A stretch of DNA of 15,721 bases, taken from positions 1 to 15,721 of the forward strand of contig DASUSF010000210.1 in NCBI GenBank assembly GCA_036375275.1, given 5' to 3'. Both the position numbers and the translations under genes were made by a program. Below the pieces are notes generated by a model. The model was not told the origin of the DNA, did not search any database, and saw only the letters and a program-made list of their open reading frames with translations. The DNA comes from DASUSF01 sp036375275. Lineage in GTDB: Bacteria > Pseudomonadota > Alphaproteobacteria > Geminicoccales > Geminicoccaceae. Shown one piece after another: positions 13,675 through 15,721 of this stretch (the first letter of the stretch is position 1; every line of letters starts with the position of its first letter).

Positions 13675-14015
13675 TGCGGCTCGCCGTCGTCATCGACCTC
13701 GCCCTCCAGCCGGTCCGAGCCGAGCTCCAGGCTCGAGCGCACGGCGAGAAGGATCACGAAGGTGGTGACGCCGAAGTTGATGACGATCGCGGTCAGCACG
13801 AGCGCCTGCGGCACCGGGTCGGGGTAGCTCCCGCCGGGCTCGCCGAGGATCGGCACCGAGCCCAGGACCAGGCCGCCCATGGCGAGGACGAAGAGGTTGC
13901 CCGCGTGGCTAAGGAGGAGCAGCCCGAGGATCGCCTCGTAGGCGCGGGTGCGCAAGAACAGGTAGACCGCGGCGGCGGTGAGGACGGCGATGGCGCTGGC
14001 GACGAGCCCCTCCAC
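13671..14015 (-). CDS. mnhC: Mrp/Mnh cation:proton antiporter subunit C (NuoK-like)
   Basis: This 114-residue subunit is homologous to NuoK of complex I and has three helices (about 3-21, 27-51 and 68-92). The family motif DPVPQALVLTAIVINFGVT (66-84) is intact, as is the helix LGLLLLSHAGNLFVLAMG (30-47). The subunit sits between A and D and is required for antiport. The start codon is GTG at 14015, supported by TGAGGAG ending seven bases upstream and by the first helix beginning at once. It lies 10 bases after the AB fusion stop, the only junction in this operon without an overlap. The acidic C-terminal tail (GEVDDDGEPQ) overlaps the mnhD start. Confidence 0.94.
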   Translation of the reverse strand: MEGLVASAIAVLTAAAVYLFLRTRAYEAILGLLLLSHAGNLFVLAMGGLVLGSVPILGEPGGSYPDPVPQALVLTAIVINFGVTTFVILLAVRSSLELGSDRLEGEVDDDGEPQ

Positions 14016-14025
14016 GACCGGCTCC

Positions 14026-15721
14026 TCAGGCCCCTTCCGGAGCGCGGGTCTCGATCCGGCCGATGTTGACGACGGCGAGCAGGGTGGCGCCGGCGACGGT
14101 CAGCGAGACGCCGAGGTCGAACAGCATGACCGTGCCGAGCTCGAGCTCCCCGATCAGGGGCAGGTGGAGGGCCAAGTGCGCGTGGGTGAGGAAGGGCTCG
14201 CCGCGGAGGAGGCCCGTGAGGCCCGCGAGCGCGGCGATCAGGACCCCGCAGGCGACGCTCGTCCGGTAGCCGATCGGGATCCGCCGCTCGGTCCAGCCGA
14301 CGCCGTGCGCCATGTACTGGATCAGCACCGCCATCGCGACCACGAGGCCGGCGACGAAGCCGCCGCCGGGATGCGCCTCGCCGCGCAGGAACAGGAACAC
14401 GGCCACGAGATGCGCCAGCGGCAGGAGCAGGCGGGCGATGATCACGAACTGCAGCGGATAGGGATCCCATGCCTGCTCCGGCCGGATCATCCGCCGCCGC
14501 GGCAGCTCGCCGCCGAGCTGGTCGAGAAAGCGGCGCACCAGCGCGAAGACGCCGAGCGCGGCGATCATCAGGACGCTGATCTCGCCGAGCGTGTCGAAGG
14601 CACGGAAGTCGACCAGCACCAGGTGGACCAGGTTCCGCCCGGTGACCTCCGTCGCCTCGCGCAGCACCTCGCGGGCGACGATCGCCTCGCGCGGGCGCAG
14701 CATGACGACGAAGGCGAGGATTCCCACCCCCGCCCCTGCGCCGAGCGCCAGGGCAGCGTCCCGGATGCGACGGCCGGCGGGCGGGCGCGGGACCTCGTCC
14801 GGGCGGGGCAGGAGGCGGATCGCCAGCAGCAGGAGGAGCGTGGTCACGATCTCGACCGTCACTTGCGTGAGCGCGAGGTCGGGGGCCGAGAGGTGGGCGT
14901 AGCCGAGGACCACCATGACCCCGGCCGCGCTCACGAGGATGAGCGCGCTCACCCGCCGCTCGTGCATCCAGACCGCGCCGGTCGCGGCGACGACCAGGAT
15001 CGCCCAGCCGACCACGGCGGCCGGCGTCGCGGGCGAGCCTGCCATCGGCATGACGTCCACCCGCACCCATGCCGGCCCGCTCGCGATCAGCCCCGCGAGC
15101 AGGATGGCGCCGAACAGGACCGCGAGGTAGCGGGGCAGCGAGCGGTTGTGCACGCCCTGGAAGATCGCGCGCGTCCCGGCCACCCCGCGGTCGTACGTCC
15201 GCTGGAACAGGACGCTCGCATCCGGCATCACGCGCGGCACGGCCGCAAGGCGGGAGCGGGCGGCCGCCAGCAGGAGGCCACCGCCGAGCGCCGTCAGGCC
15301 GAGCAGGAAGGGCAGGGTCAGCCCGTGCCAGAGGGCGAGCTCCGCCTCTGGCGGCGGGCCGGCCATGACCGCTGCCGTGGCGCTCTCGATCACGCGGCCG
15401 GCCAGCATCTCCGGGAGCAGCCCGACCGCCAGGCAGGCCGCCGCCAGGACCGCCGCAGGGAGCGTCAGGCCGATCCCGGGCGGGTGCGCGTCGGGCGGCG
15501 CCGCCGCATCGGAGCCGAGGAAGGCCCGCCCCGCGAACGCGAAGGCATAGCCGGCGCTCAACAGGGCGCCGAGCGTCGCGAGAGCCGGCAGGACCGCCCC
15601 CTGGACCTCGGGCGCAGGCAGCTCGACGACCGCCTCGAGCATCATCTCCTTGCTGATGTAGCCGCCGAGCGGCGGCACGCCCGCCATCGCAGCGATGGCC
15701 AGGAGCGCCGTGAGGCTCAAG
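14026..15721 (-). CDS. mnhA: Mrp/Mnh antiporter subunit A fused to subunit B (PhaAB type), 5' partial
   Basis: The window holds the last 565 residues of a large antiporter subunit; the 5' end lies beyond the right edge. The fragment begins in the NuoL-like core, with MAGVPPLGGYISKEMMLE containing the channel lysine of that helix, so roughly 370 N-terminal residues are missing. Next come the MrpA-specific C-terminal parts: the DUF4040-like block AHLSAPDLALTQVTVEIV (275-292), then the NuoJ-like block VDFRAFDTLGEISVLMIAA (370-388). The chain continues without a break into a complete MnhB domain (about 420-555) marked by FLRGEAHPGGGFVAGLV (444-460) and LFDLGVSLTV. Fusion of A and B is the hallmark of group 2 (Pha-type) mrp operons, and no separate mnhB follows. 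The apparent TTG start at the edge is not real. A potassium/proton role, as in rhizobial Pha systems, is possible but cannot be told from Na+/H+ here. Confidence 0.94.
   Translation of the reverse strand, partial: LSLTALLAIAAMAGVPPLGGYISKEMMLEAVVELPAPEVQGAVLPALATLGALLSAGYAFAFAGRAFLGSDAAAPPDAHPPGIGLTLPAAVLAAACLAVGLLPEMLAGRVIESATAAVMAGPPPEAELALWHGLTLPFLLGLTALGGGLLLAAARSRLAAVPRVMPDASVLFQRTYDRGVAGTRAIFQGVHNRSLPRYLAVLFGAILLAGLIASGPAWVRVDVMPMAGSPATPAAVVGWAILVVAATGAVWMHERRVSALILVSAAGVMVVLGYAHLSAPDLALTQVTVEIVTTLLLLLAIRLLPRPDEVPRPPAGRRIRDAALALGAGAGVGILAFVVMLRPREAIVAREVLREATEVTGRNLVHLVLVDFRAFDTLGEISVLMIAALGVFALVRRFLDQLGGELPRRRMIRPEQAWDPYPLQFVIIARLLLPLAHLVAVFLFLRGEAHPGGGFVAGLVVAMAVLIQYMAHGVGWTERRIPIGYRTSVACGVLIAALAGLTGLLRGEPFLTHAHLALHLPLIGELELGTVMLFDLGVSLTVAGATLLAVVNIGRIETRAPEGA

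Noticed and set aside
12155..13693. Minus-strand frame extending mnhE upstream, and a plus-strand frame of about 537 codons at 12214-13827
   Set aside because: Both overlap mnhD fully, and neither resembles a protein family. The ATGA junction at 12151-12154 fixes the mnhE start.

Overview
This is a very GC-rich stretch (about 70% by eye) of bacterial chromosome. The cell is Gram-negative: the window encodes a tripartite RND efflux system with an outer-membrane channel, plus a small lipoprotein. Gene content and protein style (a TetR-led RND operon, and a group 2 Mrp antiporter with fused A and B subunits) suit a high-GC proteobacterium, perhaps an alphaproteobacterium. That placement is an inference; no 16S or other marker is present. 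I see no insertion sequence, phage gene, tRNA, rRNA or CRISPR array.

Layout, left to right. Positions 1-6448 hold an efflux operon on the minus strand. It is transcribed from right to left: a TetR/AcrR-type regulator (5762-6448), a periplasmic adaptor (4666-5775), an RND pump (1524-4676) and an outer-membrane factor (1-1521, running off the left edge). The first three genes overlap at their junctions and the fourth starts 2 bases after the pump stop, so the set looks translationally coupled. A GGCCGGCC hairpin at 6484-6507 separates the operon from the next gene upstream. Positions 6535-8979 (minus) encode an 814-residue membrane protein in which two multi-helix bundles flank a spermidine-synthase-like Rossmann domain. 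Reading away from it, 9226-9843 (plus) encodes a 205-residue protein with two membrane helices, of unknown function.

Positions 9844-10199 hold no gene I can support. A 51-residue lipoprotein gene on the minus strand (10200-10355) carries a distinctive Cys-rich C-terminus. It is followed at higher coordinates by a YqaA-type VTT/DedA-family membrane protein (10486-10899, minus).

Positions 10975-15721 hold the mrp (mnh/pha) cation/proton antiporter operon on the minus strand, in the order AB fusion, C, D, E, F, G. The AB gene is cut by the right edge. C-D, D-E, E-F and F-G all overlap by ATGA, as expected for a hetero-oligomeric membrane complex made in fixed proportions. yqaA lies just downstream and is probably co-transcribed.

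Most of the window is recognisable housekeeping and stress-transport machinery. I did not find a clear new multi-gene system. The least explained parts are the 814-residue membrane/Rossmann protein with its divergent 205-residue neighbour, and the 51-residue lipoprotein.
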